DNA of 64,000 nucleotides, from contig OZ024735.1 of the NCBI GenBank assembly GCA_964016875.1, positions 5,255,338-5,319,337 on the forward strand, in the 5' to 3' direction. The notes under the pieces were generated by a model that worked only from the letters and a program-made list of their open reading frames with translations, was not told where the DNA came from and searched no databases. Numbering within the stretch: the first letter of the stretch is position 1; every line of letters begins with the position of its first letter. Positions 44,920-60,277 of this stretch are shown piece after piece. Position numbers and translations under genes: made by a program. The stretch is from Fallopia convolvulus. Lineage: Eukaryota; Streptophyta; Magnoliopsida; Caryophyllales; Polygonaceae.

Positions 44920-45465
44920 ACAACAAGAATACCCCACATGCTCATGACGAGACGACGTTAGCGTAGTCACATCATCCTCCCTCCCTTGATAAGCGTTCGT
45001 CCACGAACCATGATCTTGTAGATAATTGTCATCATATTCCTGCAAAAGTCGAGCAATATGTGACAAAAGCCAACAAAATCAGATTGATTCCAATGAGAAG
45101 AGCTAGAAAAACATGGCTAAGGAGGGCACATTGAGTTTGGGATTTGTTCTTCAACTTGTCTAACTAGGCAAAGATGCCTCCTAGGCCTTATAACAAGACA
45201 ATGGAAAAACCAAAATTAAGACAACACAAAGCATTTTCTACCAACTGTCCCAACGTTTCCAAATGTTAATAAAACTCCCTTACAAAGCAAGCAATGCACC
45301 ACACAAGTCGTGGCCATCTAACATGACAAGAACACCCCACCTGCTCATGATGAGACGATGTTAACATTGTCGCATCATCCTTCCTCCCTTGAAAAGGTTT
45401 CGTCCACGAACCATGATCCTACAACTCATTGTCATCCTATTCCTGTAAAAGTCGAGAAATAAGTG
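44920..45465 (-). repeat. Direct repeat with gypsy-like pol-end/polypurine motif
   Basis: About 140 bases at 44920-45063 recur at 45322-45465. Both contain CGTCCACGAACCATGATC, which on the minus strand reads GATCATGGTTCGTGGACGAA and is followed by AAGGGAGGGAGGATGATG, the style of a gypsy pol end and polypurine tract. The DNA between and around is non-coding. Confidence 0.5.
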
Positions 45466-45484
45466 AGGTTAGATCATCCAAATC

Positions 45485-45838
45485 TTAGGAACAAAACAAA
45501 GACTCATGAATGAGAAGTAATAAACAAACATTACTCCCCTTGATAGAATGGACAACTTCCTTATGCTTGGCTAAGAGAATTTGTTTGGAAGTGTCCATGC
45601 TACTCCCAATAGCCATCTTCTTTCCCTTCTTCTCCTCTTGAATCATGTGCTTCTTCCTTTGTTCCTTAGAGATAAAATTACTTAGAGTGAAAGTAAAGGA
45701 ATCGTCCTCCTCATGGAGCAAGAAAGGAAAGAATGAAGGAACAATAGGAAATGCATCCAACCAAGTAGTAGACAAAGGATTTATGGAGCTAGGGATAATG
45801 ATAGGGTGAAGCTCGATTTTAGGAGGAGTTGGTTCCAT
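45485..45838 (-). pseudogene. Open frame of probable gypsy origin, 117 aa
   Basis: The frame begins MEPTPPKIELHPIIIPSSIN and contains SKEQRKKHMIQEEKKGKKMA. It has no domain I recognise. Its position just upstream, on the same strand, of the duplicated gypsy-like motif suggests a polyprotein linker fragment. A host gene is not supported. Confidence 0.3.
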
Positions 45839-46007
45839 AACTACGTCCCTTTTTTACCTTTGATTCAAGCTTCTCTTCAATTGGCATCTGAAGCTATGAA
45901 AATGCACATTCAAAGTAGAACCTTCCTAAAATTGGTGAGTAAACCCCGCGTCTTTGGAGGCAAGGTTAGCCGCCACTTATTGGATAATAGGCTCCTCCCG
46001 GTTGATG

Positions 46008-48978
<2,971 letters not shown>

Positions 48979-49745
48979 GTAACGATTTGTTGTCAAATAG
49001 ATATATAATAGTATATGGGGAGGAATCTCAAAATAAATCTCTACACATCATATCTACACATTCAAAACACATCAAAATTGATAACTAAGTAAGTCTAGGC
49101 AACTGACCTTAACAACAAACTTATACGAGTTAATTTCTTGTAAAGCGACCCATTCCCATCTCGAACAACGTGCATTCAAAACTTGAACTTGAGTTGTACC
49201 GAACAAATAGAGAAATAAATTATAATCAATTGACTTTGAATATTCTTATCAAAAGATTTCATCTTAAAATGAAATCGAGCTCGGAGAGCAAGATTTACCT
49301 AAAAATTGATAGAAGGGTATTGTAGAAGACTTCATGCTCGAAATTTAGCAACTTGAATCACGAATTTTGATTGAGAAACGAGTTCGAATTCATTCGTTGA
49401 AGATTAGGTAAAAAAAATTCCAAAAAATACAGAACCAATGGTACGATCCACCTTCTCCGGTGATTGAGGGCGACATCGGGGCAAGAGCGGCACGTATTTG
49501 TGCGACAGTTACAACTCCACAATCCCATCTAGCAATTGTTGGGAACGGGGTCAAGTTTGGTGGCGAAACAATGACGATCCGAGGCGGCCAAAATCACTCA
49601 GGCACAACGTCGTCATTGGTGATTAACCTCTCTCCCTCAGAATTTCCACGTCTCCCCCTCCCACCTGAAAATTGATCAGATTAATGAGGCAATAGGGAGA
49701 GATAGAGATCCAAATAAGGAGGAGGTGGCAACATCTTGGAGTTGG
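48979..49745. other. Spacer left of the solo LTR
   Basis: The part from about 49440 to 49740 has higher GC than its surroundings, with an open frame at 49460-49675 that has no recognised domain. It may be a gene edge or a captured fragment; no function is supported. Confidence 0.3.
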
Positions 49746-49750
49746 CTCAC

Positions 49751-51387
49751 TGATAGCTTGCATTTAGGTAGTGTTTAGGATGCATATTTATGTTTATATT
49801 GCATGGTTTTAGCTTAGTTTAGTATAGTTCTTAGGTTTTTAGGTTTTCTAGGATATTCGGGTTTTGTGCTTGTTTTGTTCGGTTTTGCAGATCTTTAGGT
49901 AAACAAGTATGGACGAGATGGATCTTAGATGATTGTGGTGGATTTTTATGAAGCATAGAGTGATACAAGTAAATATTAGAAGAGCTAAGGCCCAAGAGCT
50001 TGAGGGATAAAAACGCTTACATTCGGGCCATGGATTGGAGTTCTTGTTTTGACACCTCTATCTTGAAATGCTTGGATTGGGAGCTATAGTGGTTGGATGG
50101 AGTTGAATTTGTTATCATTGGAAAGTTAATCGAAAGATCTACAATTCATGTTTTTACTCCGAGTCCAAATTCCAACTCCAAGGGGGTCAAAACAGCCTCT
50201 AAAGTGTCACCTGAATGCTGAACCGAGGGTAAAAGCGCGTGTTAGCATGTAAAAGCGCGGCCGCGCTTTTGGAAGTCAAGCCGCGCAATTGGCTTTCTAC
50301 GCGAAGATGTCTTGGGCCGAGAATTGGGCTTAGTTTTGGGCTTGGCTTTATGATTCCGACGTGTTGTCTTGTATGGCTTATGAGGATATGTTCTTTGGAT
50401 AAGTTTAAGAGATATTTAAACTCTTGTTAGATCTATCTTTTTCATAACTTAGATCATAATTTTGGAGGGTAGGCTCTCTTTCAAAGAGCAACCTTTGAAC
50501 CTTTTGTAAGTTTTTCTTAATTTAATTATGCATTGCTAAATTCCTTTGTGTTTGACTAGTTATTGAAATCATAGATCGCACATTATTGTGAGGTTTGATT
50601 GATTCTCAACAATTTGAATAGGTTTTATTCCATGCGCTTAATTGAATCAGAATTTATCTAGGGTTTTGTTACATTCATCACCTAATAGAATTTCTAGGTT
50701 AATTTACAACTAATTTGATTAATGCCCATTCGGGGTTGATTAGATAAAGTAGCAACTATAATTGTTTGGACCCGTTCGGGCTATTCAATTGTAGAAGGGA
50801 ATAAATCCGCAAATAACTTAGATGTCTGTTTGCTCTAAGTGTTTGTTTCTATTGATAACTTGATTCGTAAAGCTGTTGTTTAATTGAATCTAGACGTTGT
50901 TTTAGGTTATTAAATGATTAGGGTTGTTTAAATTGTTAGTTCTTTCAACTATTTCTGAAGTTTGGGTCATAATCCTTAGTAGGATCATAATCCACAGTAG
51001 ATTATTCAAAGTGAATTGAGAATCAAGAGAATCAATGATCAATAAGCATATACATGATGGATTTAACTAGTTGAACATATTCCTCTCCTATATTTATAAT
51101 CAACTTTGCATTCATATTTACTTTGCATCAAAAAAAAACTTTTTAGTTTGCATCAAAAAAAACTTTTTTTTTCATCAAAAAAAAACTTTGCATTCATATT
51201 TACTTTTTAGTTTGCATCTTAGACTAGATAATCATTCCAAATAACGCCATAATTTGGTTACTTGACACGCATGCAAAAACACAAATACACAAGTCTCTGT
51301 GGGATCGACCCTTACTTACTATTCTACTAAGTTTGGTTAAGTTAGGATTCTTTGATATGTATAACGACCACCAAAAATAGCTCATCA
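49751..51387 (+). mobile_element. Solo LTR, 1637 bp, with 5-bp target duplication
   Basis: It begins TGATAGCTTGCATTTAGG and ends CTCATCA, flanked by CTCAC at 49746-49750 and 51388-51392. It is a diverged member of the LTR family at 53308-58917, in the opposite orientation. The extra length comes mostly from a duplicated TTTGCATCAAAAAAA segment at 51107-51220. Its middle has a GC-rich palindrome GCGCGGCCGCGC near 50255. Confidence 0.88.
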
Positions 51388-51529
51388 CTCACGCGAGAAA
51401 GCCACGCACAACAATGACGAGGAAAGAAGAGGCGCCTGACATCGGGGCATGGGTTTGCTCGTCACCTTATGGAAAGAAAAATGAAGGTTACAATATAGCC
51501 AAATTTGTTTCTTTAATTGACAGAGAAAC

Positions 51530-51633
51530 ATAATGGCGTAGTGATTGGAGTAGGACATTGAGCTTGGGTAAAAGAGGTCACCGGTTCGAGACTTCAAAGC
51601 CGACCAAGTCTTTTTTTTTTATTTTTATTTTTT
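51530..51633 (+). repeat. Possible tRNA-derived SINE
   Basis: An A-box-like TGGCGTAGTGATTGG (51534-51548) and a B-box-like GGTTCGAGACT (51583-51593) are spaced about 35 bases apart. A T-rich tail follows at 51611-51633. The spacing and tail fit plant SINEs. It could also be a chance match; target duplications were not resolved. Confidence 0.4.
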
Positions 51634-53302
51634 TACCCGAAAATTATTTATAGCGGAGTTAAACAAATTGTAACTCTTTACTTATTAACGACGTCAAATA
51701 ATTAGGGTAATATCCTTCTATTAAAAAGAGAAGATATTAAATTAGTACCTCCTTAAAAATAGTTTCGTCCTCGAAACTAAGAAAAACTAAAGAAGTGCAT
51801 AATAATGCTGGAATGCACACTCCAACTAGCCTCCATATATAAATAGACGCTTTACCCTTCCAGTATCCCCTTAAAGAGCATTCTGTTCTTTATTTGCGAA
51901 TAAACAATTCAGGAAAGCACTTTAGCAATCCTTACTCGGTTTTCCAAACTTCATTCAAAATTTCGTTACCATACCTTTGAACTAGAGTGTTTATACTAAT
52001 AGCTCTCTTCCAAAACACACTACTTCATATGATACTTCAAAACCAATAACTATCTTTTCTTATGTAAGCTTATTGAATCTCAATGTTGTCATAGGTAAGA
52101 GTTTGAGATTCATCCAACACGTATCATCTTAACAATGACATACCAAAGACATTGTAAATTGGGCACATTGTTAAAGGTAGGACATCACAATAAGTAACTT
52201 GTTAATCTTTTTCCAATACTTTAAGAGGTCTAACATAACCATGATTGAAATTACTTCGATTTTCCTAAAACGATAACACCTCTTATAAGGGACTATTTCA
52301 ATAAAAATTTTGTCATATATGACATTTCACAACTTCTTGTCTTACCACAATATAAGATCGTTGTTGACTTAGTATTGTCAACAATTTAAACCAGATTAGT
52401 ACAATATCCAATTGTAATCATCTAGATCCATTTTGATCTATGGGCAAACTCATCCACATCATCATTTTGTAGATTAGGAAATGATATTCCCATTTCCAAT
52501 CCAAACAAGAGTTCTAGTAAATCTATCTTAATTGGTGCCACGAACCATTGTTACAATGAACTGTTTTAAATTCCAAATGACATTCCAACTTGATGATCAA
52601 TCTTCCTCATAAATTAGAAGTATATTTCCAAACATCCACAATAATACTTCAAGTTGATCTGGCAGGAAAACAATACCACTTGTATGTTTAATCCACAATA
52701 CTTGTTGTAATTCTATCCATGATCTTGACTTGACTTTTCTATCTCGAACATAAATTCAAGTCTTTGAACTAGCATAAAGACTAGAGTTATTGAGTAGAGA
52801 CGTTACTTATGTACCCTTTTCTTAAGTAAAGGGTTATATGTTAGTATTCTCTTAAGAAGGTTCCTTAAATGGAAATCCAGATGAAATCACTCCTAATAAT
52901 CTATTGAAATCCTTATCAAAGCCAACAACTTATTAATATGTGTTCTTCTGACTTCATGACTTTTCCTTACCTTGGTCCATGATTTCTAACCAATCCTCCA
53001 TATAGGTATGCTTCATTTTCTTTTCTACTTGTATTGCCAATCTCATAACTAAGGATACTTGAATATACTATCTCACTTGTGTCAACTAGAACACAAGGCA
53101 AATACCCATTAAAGTTAGGAAAGCAGTCATCCAACTTCCAATTCTTAGTATTATGTCTCTTTATTCCTCAAGTTAGAGTTACCTCATCCACTTATATTCC
53201 AATCATGGCATAGACCTTGAACACACATTTTATGACTCTATCTTGTTAGCATGTCTTCTCTAACAATTGCCTCTTACTTCAATTATATCCAGTAACTGGG
53301 AG
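51634..53302. other. Degraded retroelement DNA without recognised genes
   Basis: Near 51750-51780 the minus strand reads TTTCGAGGACGAAACTATTT, then AAGGAGGTAC, the pol-end/polypurine style of gypsy chromoviruses. Further right, only frame-broken AT-rich DNA follows; no domain could be read. The DNA continues at 58923 beyond the inserted LTR element. Confidence 0.35.
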
Positions 53303-53307
53303 GTACT

Positions 53308-54838
53308 TGGCAAGCACTTTTATGTCGCTGTAAAAGCACGGTCAAAGAATTATCCTAACTTCCTAACCTGAGTAAAGTGGAAGCAAGGTTTGAACCCACA
53401 GGGACTCAGATTACTTATATTTAAATAATATTACTAATAAAAGGGGTTTTATGATTGATTTATCTAAACTCTAATATGCAAATAAAAACTAACTATGAAT
53501 GCAAATACGATTTATGACAATATGAGAGAAATATGTTCAACTAGTTAAATCCATTATAGATATACTTATTGATCATTGATTCTCTTGATTCTCAATTCCC
53601 TTGAATAATCTATCGTGGATTGTTATCCAAAACTTTATATTTAGTTGAAAGAGCTAACAGTCTGAACAACCCTAATCATCTAACAACCTAGAACAACGCC
53701 TAGATTCAATTAAACGACAAATTTAAGTTCAAAGTATCGATAAAACAAATACTCGACGCAAACAGCTAATCAAGTTATATGTGGTTTATTCCCTTTTACA
53801 ACTGAATAGCCCGAACGGGTCTAAACAATTATAGTTTCTACTTTATCTAATCAATCCCAAACGGGACATGATCGGATTAGTTGTAAATTAACCTAGAAAT
53901 TCTATTAGGTGGCCAATCTAACAAAACCCTAGAATAAATCTGATTCAATTAAGCACAGGGAATAAAACCAATTCAAGTTGTTGAGAATCAATCAAACCTC
54001 ACAATAATATGCAATCTATGATTTCAATAACTAGTCAAACACAATAGATTTAGCAATGCATAATTAAATTAAAATCAAACTTACAAAGGTTTCAAAGTTG
54101 CTCCCTTGAGAGAAAACCCTAGTCTCCAAAGTTTGACAAAATTTATGACAGAGAAACTAAAAACAAGGTTTAAGTACCCTAAGAGATATTCAAATATCAA
54201 ATTATCCCGAAATTACATCAAACCAGTCGAAAATCATATAATCAAGGCCCAACTCGAAGCCCAAAACACGCGGCCCAACTTCTCCGCGTAAAATAGCAAG
54301 GCGCGGTCTCTCTAACACGCCGCGGTCGCGGCATCTTATGTTCTAACCCGCGGCACTTCTCGGTTCAGCATTTCAGGCGACACTTCAGAGGCTGTTTTCA
54401 CCTCCTTCTAGTTGGAATTTGGACTCAGAGTAAAAATATGAATTGTAGCTCTTCGAGTTAGCTTTCCCTAGATAGCAAATTCAGCTTCATCCGAGCACTT
54501 TATCTCCCAAACCAAGCATTGCAAGATAGAGGTGTCAAAACAATAACTCCAATGCATAGTCCGGATTTAGGCGTTCTTTTCACAAAAGCTCTTGGGCCTT
54601 GATTCTTCAAAACTTCACTCGTATCACTCTAAGATTCCTCAAACTTCACCAAAGTCCTCTAAGATCCATCCCGTCCATGCTTGTTTGCCTAAAGATCTAC
54701 AAAACCGAACAAAACAAGCGCAACTATCCGAAAACACTAGATCCTAGACACTAACCTCAAACTAACTAAAACTAAGTAAAACTTATGCAAAACCAATATA
54801 AAACATGCATCTAAACAACACCTATATGCAAGCTATCA
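53308..54838 (-). repeat. 3' LTR of the gag-only element
   Basis: It is bounded by TGGCAAGCACTTTTATG and GCAAGCTATCA on the plus strand. It contains the GC-rich cluster CCGCGGTCGCGGC near 54321. Its outer tip reads TGG instead of the TGA of the other LTR, a single change at the end. Confidence 0.9.
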
Positions 54839-54856
54839 AATTCCCCCATGCTTAAC
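54839..54856 (-). other. Polypurine tract
   Basis: On the minus strand TTAAGCATGGGGGAATT ends directly at the 3' LTR start (TGATAG at 54838). Confidence 0.75.
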
Positions 54857-56551
54857 CCTTACTTGTCCTCAAGCAAGGCATAAATCTAAATCACGCCATA
54901 GAAATGCAATATACATCCATTTCAAATCAAACAAGCATTTCACATATAACTAAGAACCGGACCAAGACTTCCTAACATGCATTATAACAAGCATAGAGCA
55001 AAGACCATTCATTCATTCTAGACCTCACCAAGGTAATTGTGTTTGCACTCAAACTCTCAAGTGTTTAAGGGTATGTGTTTCACTCAACATCAACCATGAA
55101 AACTAGACTGCCATATTCTTGCATCAGAGTTCTAAATCTCCACCGCTGGGGATCAAACACATAACAAAAATCAAGAGGTCTTTTTAAGGGTTGTAATGGG
55201 GCCAAGATAAAGAGAATTTTAGAAGGGATCTTATTTGGCTTGTGGTGCTAAATCCGGGATAAAGAACTAATCCTAAACCCAAACTTCAACACACTTCATC
55301 TCATCTTTCCCAAACTTTCTTTTCCAACTCCATACACTCTCATTTAAACACTTTGTTTCTTTCTTCACTTTTTTTTCTTTTTTTTTTCTTGCCTCTTCTT
55401 CAACTCTTTCTCTTACACTTATGAAGATTACTAACACTTGTACTCAACTTTTTCTTTGCTTTGCAACATACTTTTCATCTTTATTTTTTTCCACTTAACT
55501 TTTCAACCAAGAGTTGTATTCCTCTTTTCCACATTTTCTTCCAACTCCCCCATACTTATACATAACTTACACAAAATAAAAACATAACCTAAAGTCCTAA
55601 ATCCCGGATGGGTCAAACTTATTAGGCTAGGAAAATTTTGTGGAGCTAATAAAAACAGGCTTAAAGCTCAAAAGAAATAGGGGTATCAAGAACATGGATC
55701 TTGTAAGGTAGGAAGGGAAATAATAGGCTATAAAAACTTTGCCTCAATCATTTTAATGTCATGCATTCAACCATATAAAGCAGCCTTGAAAAAGAGTATT
55801 AACGCAAGTTCTAGAGCTAGAAAATCATGGTGATGCACTCAAGAATGTAGAGAACAAATATAATCATTGAAAGACCAAAAATCTCACAAGGCAAATTTTT
55901 TTCTAGAACTTCAGAATGAATCAAATACTCAAGCTAAATACATGCTCAGTCCTATAGCCAAAGTAATCAATCAATGATCATGCTCATATCATATAAACTT
56001 CAGCATATCATGCAAATCATGGGTTAGGACTTATACTTAACTTAGAGAAACAAGAGGAATCAAACAATGGGGAAATAAGAACCTAAATGCAATATTTTTT
56101 GTATTTTTTCAATTTTTTCAGATTTTTTTTTCAGTTTTCAAAATTTTAATCAATGCATGCAAAATTTTAAATATGCCTAAACTAATGCAACTACATGCAA
56201 TGCAAAAGTAATTCCCTTCCCCCATGCTTAAAACATACTTTGTCCCCAAAGTATAGTAAAAAGAAAAGGAAAGAGAAAAACTCACAAAGAAACTAGCTAT
56301 CTGGGTAATGCGGCGGAAAATCCGATGGTGGTGGTTCTTCGGGTTATCAATCTTCAGCCCTGGGATATCTAACACACACACAAAACTACCTAAAAAGCTA
56401 AAGATTATAACTGAAAAACAAAACTACTCTAAACCTTGGTTGCCTCCCAAGAAGCGCTTATTTAACGTCATTAGCTTGACTCCTTGCATGAATTGACAAG
56501 ATTACACATTGTCAATGCCCTTAACAACCTGTCAAAAGCCTGCGAAAACAT
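54857..56551. other. Non-coding 3' part of the gag-only element
   Basis: No frame of note was seen. It includes a pyrimidine-rich stretch at 55360-55510 (purine-rich in element orientation). In autonomous relatives this position would hold pol, which is missing. Confidence 0.5.
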
Positions 56552-57276
56552 CTAACAAGAAGATAAGTAGCACAAAGATAAATTCAAATTGAATAACCCA
56601 TTTAAAAACCGCTTCAACTTATCAAACTTGTGAGACCAATTTTCATGAAATGACATATGCTCAAAAAAATTCAACACAAGTGGTGATGTCAGAAAATACT
56701 TACAGTATGGGTCAAAGTACTTGTCACCATCACCACTTTCCTTAAAGATGAATTTTGAGTATTCTCTAGTACCAACCTTAAACTCACTTGGTTCTATAGG
56801 CTTCTCCATGTCAGTAGAGATTGAACTTGACTCCTTGGTGCTCTCTTCAAGTTGAATTATAGGAATAAAATCATATTGGACATTAAAGTCACCCTCATAG
56901 CCCAATTCAACTCTAGCAGAGTCCTCCTCAACTTGCACTTGGGTGTCTAACTCAAGGGCATTTGATTCTAATGCAACCTCTCCCATCATTGGATAGGGAA
57001 TTGGTGGAGATAATTCGACTAGCATACATTGATGGCTCATGTAGCAAAAGAAATCCCAACACTCTTCTGGTCCCATACACCAAAGCCTATAATTGCTATG
57101 TACTTTGCGAGCCCTCGAGTCTCTGAATTCAAACCGTCTAGGATGCATTCACATAATTCTCTCTCACATGGATAATAACCCAGCAAAGTACCATATTCAT
57201 GAATCTTTTGTTGTAGTCTAGCAAAATACTCATGAAAATATTCATCATGCAGTTGTCTACATTCAAACATAGCCAT
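56552..57276 (-). pseudogene. Retrotransposon gag-like frame, frameshifted
   Basis: The gag capsid-like part begins at 57276 (MAMFECRQLHDEYFHEYFAR, then LQQKIHEYGTLLGYYP and ERELCECILDGLNSETRG). Near 57090-57120 homology passes to a second frame (PEECWDFFCYMSHQ), which stays open to 56552. The second part is acidic (SNALELDTQVQVEEDSARVE) and has no zinc knuckle or protease that I can see. The frame change separates the two halves, so a full product is unlikely. Confidence 0.7.
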
Positions 57277-57361
57277 GGGTCTGTAGCACGGGTGTTATGA
57301 AACGTAAGATAGGTTCACAACACCAAAAATAGTAATACTAAGTAAACACAAATAAATAGCC

Positions 57362-57386
57362 GAGTCCCCGACAACGACGCCAAATT
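57362..57386 (-). other. Primer-binding site, tRNA-Asp type
   Basis: Reading away from the 5' LTR on the minus strand gives AATTTGGCGTCGTTGTCGGG. The core TGGCGTCGTTGTCGGGGA differs from the complement of the plant tRNA-Asp 3' end (TGGCGCCGTTGCCGGGGA) at two positions. This tRNA choice is common in Athila/Tat-type gypsy elements. Confidence 0.8.
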
Positions 57387-58917
57387 TGACAAGCACTTTT
57401 ATGTCGCTGTAAAAGCACTGTCAAAGAATTATCCTAACTTCCTAACCTGAGTAAAGTGGAAGCAAGTGTCAGACCCACAAGGACTCAGATTACTTATATT
57501 TAAATAATATTACTAAGAAAAGGAGTTTTATGATTGATTTATCTAAACTCTAATATGCAAATAAAAACTAACTATGAATGCAAATACGATTTATGACAAT
57601 ATGAGAGAAATATGTTCAACTAGTTAAATCCATTATAGATATACTTATTGATCATTGATTCTCTTGATTCTCAATTCCCTTGAATAATCTACCGTGGATT
57701 GTTATCCAAAACTTTATATTTAGTTGAAAGAGCTAACAGTCTGAACAACCCTAATCATCTAACAGCCTAGAACAACGCCTAGATTCAATTAAACGACAAC
57801 TTTAAGTTCAAAGTATCGATAAAACAAATACTCGACGCAAACAACTAATCAAGTTATATGTGGTTTATTCTCTTCTACAACTGAATATCCTGAACGGGTC
57901 TAAACAATTATAGTTTCTACTTTATCTAATCAATCCCAAACGGGACTTGATCAGATTAGTTGTAAATTAACCTAGAAATTCTATTAGGTGGCCAATCTAA
58001 CAAAACTCTAGAATAAATCTGATTCAATTAAGCACAGGGAATAAAACCTATTCAAGTTGTTGAGAATCAATCAAACCTCACAATAATATGCAATCTATGA
58101 TTTCAATAACTAGTCAAACACAATAGATTTAGCAATGCATAATTAAATTAAAATCAAACTTACAAAGGTTTCAAAGTTGCTCCCTTGAGAAAAAACCCTA
58201 GTCTCCAAAGTTTGACAAAAGTTATGACAGAGAAACTAAAAACAAGGTTTAAATACCCTAAGAGATATCCAAATATCAAATTATCACGAAATTACATCAA
58301 ACCAGTCGAAAATCATATAATCAAGGCCCAAATCGAAGCCCAAAACACGCGGCCCAACTTCTCCGCGTAAAATAGCAAGGCGTGGTCTCTCTAACACGCC
58401 GCGGTCGCGGCACCTTCTGTTCTAGCCCACGGCACTTCTCGGTTCAGCATTTCAGGCGACACTTCAGAAGCTGTTTTCACCCCCTTCGAGTTGGAATTTG
58501 GACTCGGAGTAAAAATATGAATTGTAGCTCTTCGAGTTAGCTTTCCAGTGATAGAAAATTCAGCTTCATCCGAGCATTGTAGCTCCCAAACGAAGCATTG
58601 CAAGATAGAGGTGTCAAAACAAGAACTCCAATGCATAGCCCAGATTTAGGCGTTCTTTTCACAAAAGCTCTTGTGCCTTGGTTCTTCAAAACTTCACTCG
58701 TATCACTTTAAGATTCCTCAAACTTCACCAAAGTCCTCTAAGATCCATCCCGTCCATGCTTGTTTGCCTAAAGATCTACAAAACCGAACAAAACAAGCGC
58801 AACTATCCGAAAACACTAGATCCTAGACACTAATCTCAAACTAACTAAAACTAAATAAAACTTATGCAAAACCAATATAAAACATGCATCTAAACTACAC
58901 CTATATGCAAGCTATCA
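57387..58917 (-). repeat. 5' LTR of the gag-only element
   Basis: It is bounded by TGACAAGCACTTTTATG and GCAAGCTATCA on the plus strand and has the same length as the 3' LTR. It contains CCGCGGTCGCGGC near 58400. Confidence 0.9.
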
Positions 58918-59289
58918 GTACTTCTTACTCCTCTAACCATGTAAGTCATCTAAGTATAATGGTATTTTGGTCCTTCCAACCATACCATTCCTCTCATACT
59001 TCAAATTGAATCCACTCTAGATATATGCCCGATTTTTAAATGCTAAAATTATGAAATTGTTCTTGTCTCTAATTAATCACAACTTTCAACCGATCCTTAA
59101 GTATCCAAACCATTTTCCTTTACCAACACATCACATTATGGATGATAAGAAATGTAAAATCGTGCCTTGAATCATAAAGCATCCCGCCATTAATGCCAAG
59201 AATATGTTTTTAAACTTATCTTATCAACACAACCATCAATCTATTACTACTTCTTTCCTCTAATTAGAAAGAGAAGTTTTGTCCAAGCT

Positions 59290-59975
59290 CATTTCATGAG
59301 AGACAAGTTCCTAAGACAAAAGCGAGAGTCTCTTTTTGAAAGTTGTGTTTAGGGCATGTTTTACAAACTTTCTTGGAATGCTTGGAAAGCACATGTGAAG
59401 GAATCACTTGTGAAGGAAGTACACTTGGAAAACAAGACAAGGGCCATTTGGAGAAATGCATAAGACAAAGCTTCAAACATCACTCACCTATATATGCTCA
59501 TGAATAGTGCTCTTACAAATCAATTCTCACAAATCCTCAAGCAAAATCCTAAAGGATCAGAGTCAAGAAAGAAGAAGAAATCCAGAGAAGTCCCCAACGA
59601 TGAGTGTCTGATGTCGATGATGGTGAAGTTTGTGTTCCCAGGAGCCAGGGAACTGAGTAGCGATGCAAACGTAGAGTGTAAGGTTTGATTTTCTTATTTT
59701 AGTTGAGTTTTTTTTTTTAGTATTTAGGTCGAGAAAGTTCATTAGTGTTCTTAAAGTTTGGAGACTGTTAGGAACAGAGAAGTTTGAACTTTATTTTGTA
59801 GTAGCTAAGAGAACAATCGATAAAAGAAAGAAGTCATTCAAAATCCTCCAAGCGGAGGTAGAGGTTTACACATAAAGCTAGTTGGTTGTAGTGAGATTCC
59901 AACCGTGTCCATACTATTTATTTACTTGTGTTTATCTTATTTATGCTGCCTTGAAGCTGTTCCCATGCCAACGCT
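59290..59975 (+). repeat. LTR fragment related to 43734-44873
   Basis: It shares ACATGTGAAG words, AAGACAAGGGCC, AGAGAAGTCCCC, GGAACAGAGAAGT and GGAGGTAGAGGTTTAC with the unit at 43734-44873 in the same order and orientation. It ends near TGCCTTGAAGCTGTTCCC. It is a solo or truncated copy; no target duplication was identified. Confidence 0.6.
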
Positions 59976-60277
59976 GAACTAAAACTTACGATCCAAGCAT
60001 CTAAAATTCATGTTTGTCACAAACGAGTAAACATTAACCGTATTGATGGATTCAGAGCTGGATGATCGTTCAACCTAACTAATTAATCTTCTTCTACATT
60101 AATTAATTCAACATACATTAATTAACTCTCTGAAATTCACATCATACAAACAATTTCCTAATTACAACTGATCTCTGCGAACTATCACGTACTAATTAAT
60201 CAACGCACACCAGACATATATTGCAACTAAAATAATAATAATAATAAAATAGTACACTGGTGCTTTTCAATGTAAAC

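Larger units (their letters stand above)
53308..58917 (-). mobile_element. Complete gag-only gypsy-type LTR element, 5.6 kb
   Basis: Two 1531-bp LTRs bound an internal region of 2.55 kb. The target duplication GTACT lies at 53303-53307 and 58918-58922. The orientation is minus: the 5' LTR is on the right, and the primer site lies next to it at 57386 downwards. Only a gag-like frame is present; reverse transcriptase, integrase and protease are absent, so it depended on another element. By eye the LTRs differ at roughly 50-60 of 1531 positions. Confidence 0.9.

Noticed and set aside
44836..45066. 76-codon minus-strand frame
   Set aside because: It is the duplicated gypsy-like motif region read through; its twin at 45322-45465 is not open in the same way.
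49460..49675. 71-codon frame in a GC-richer segment
   Set aside because: No recognised domain and no splice context; noted only as a possible gene edge.
54106..58370. Paired 61-codon frames at 54106-54291 and 58185-58370
   Set aside because: They are the same LTR sequence read twice; conservation reflects LTR identity, not a gene.
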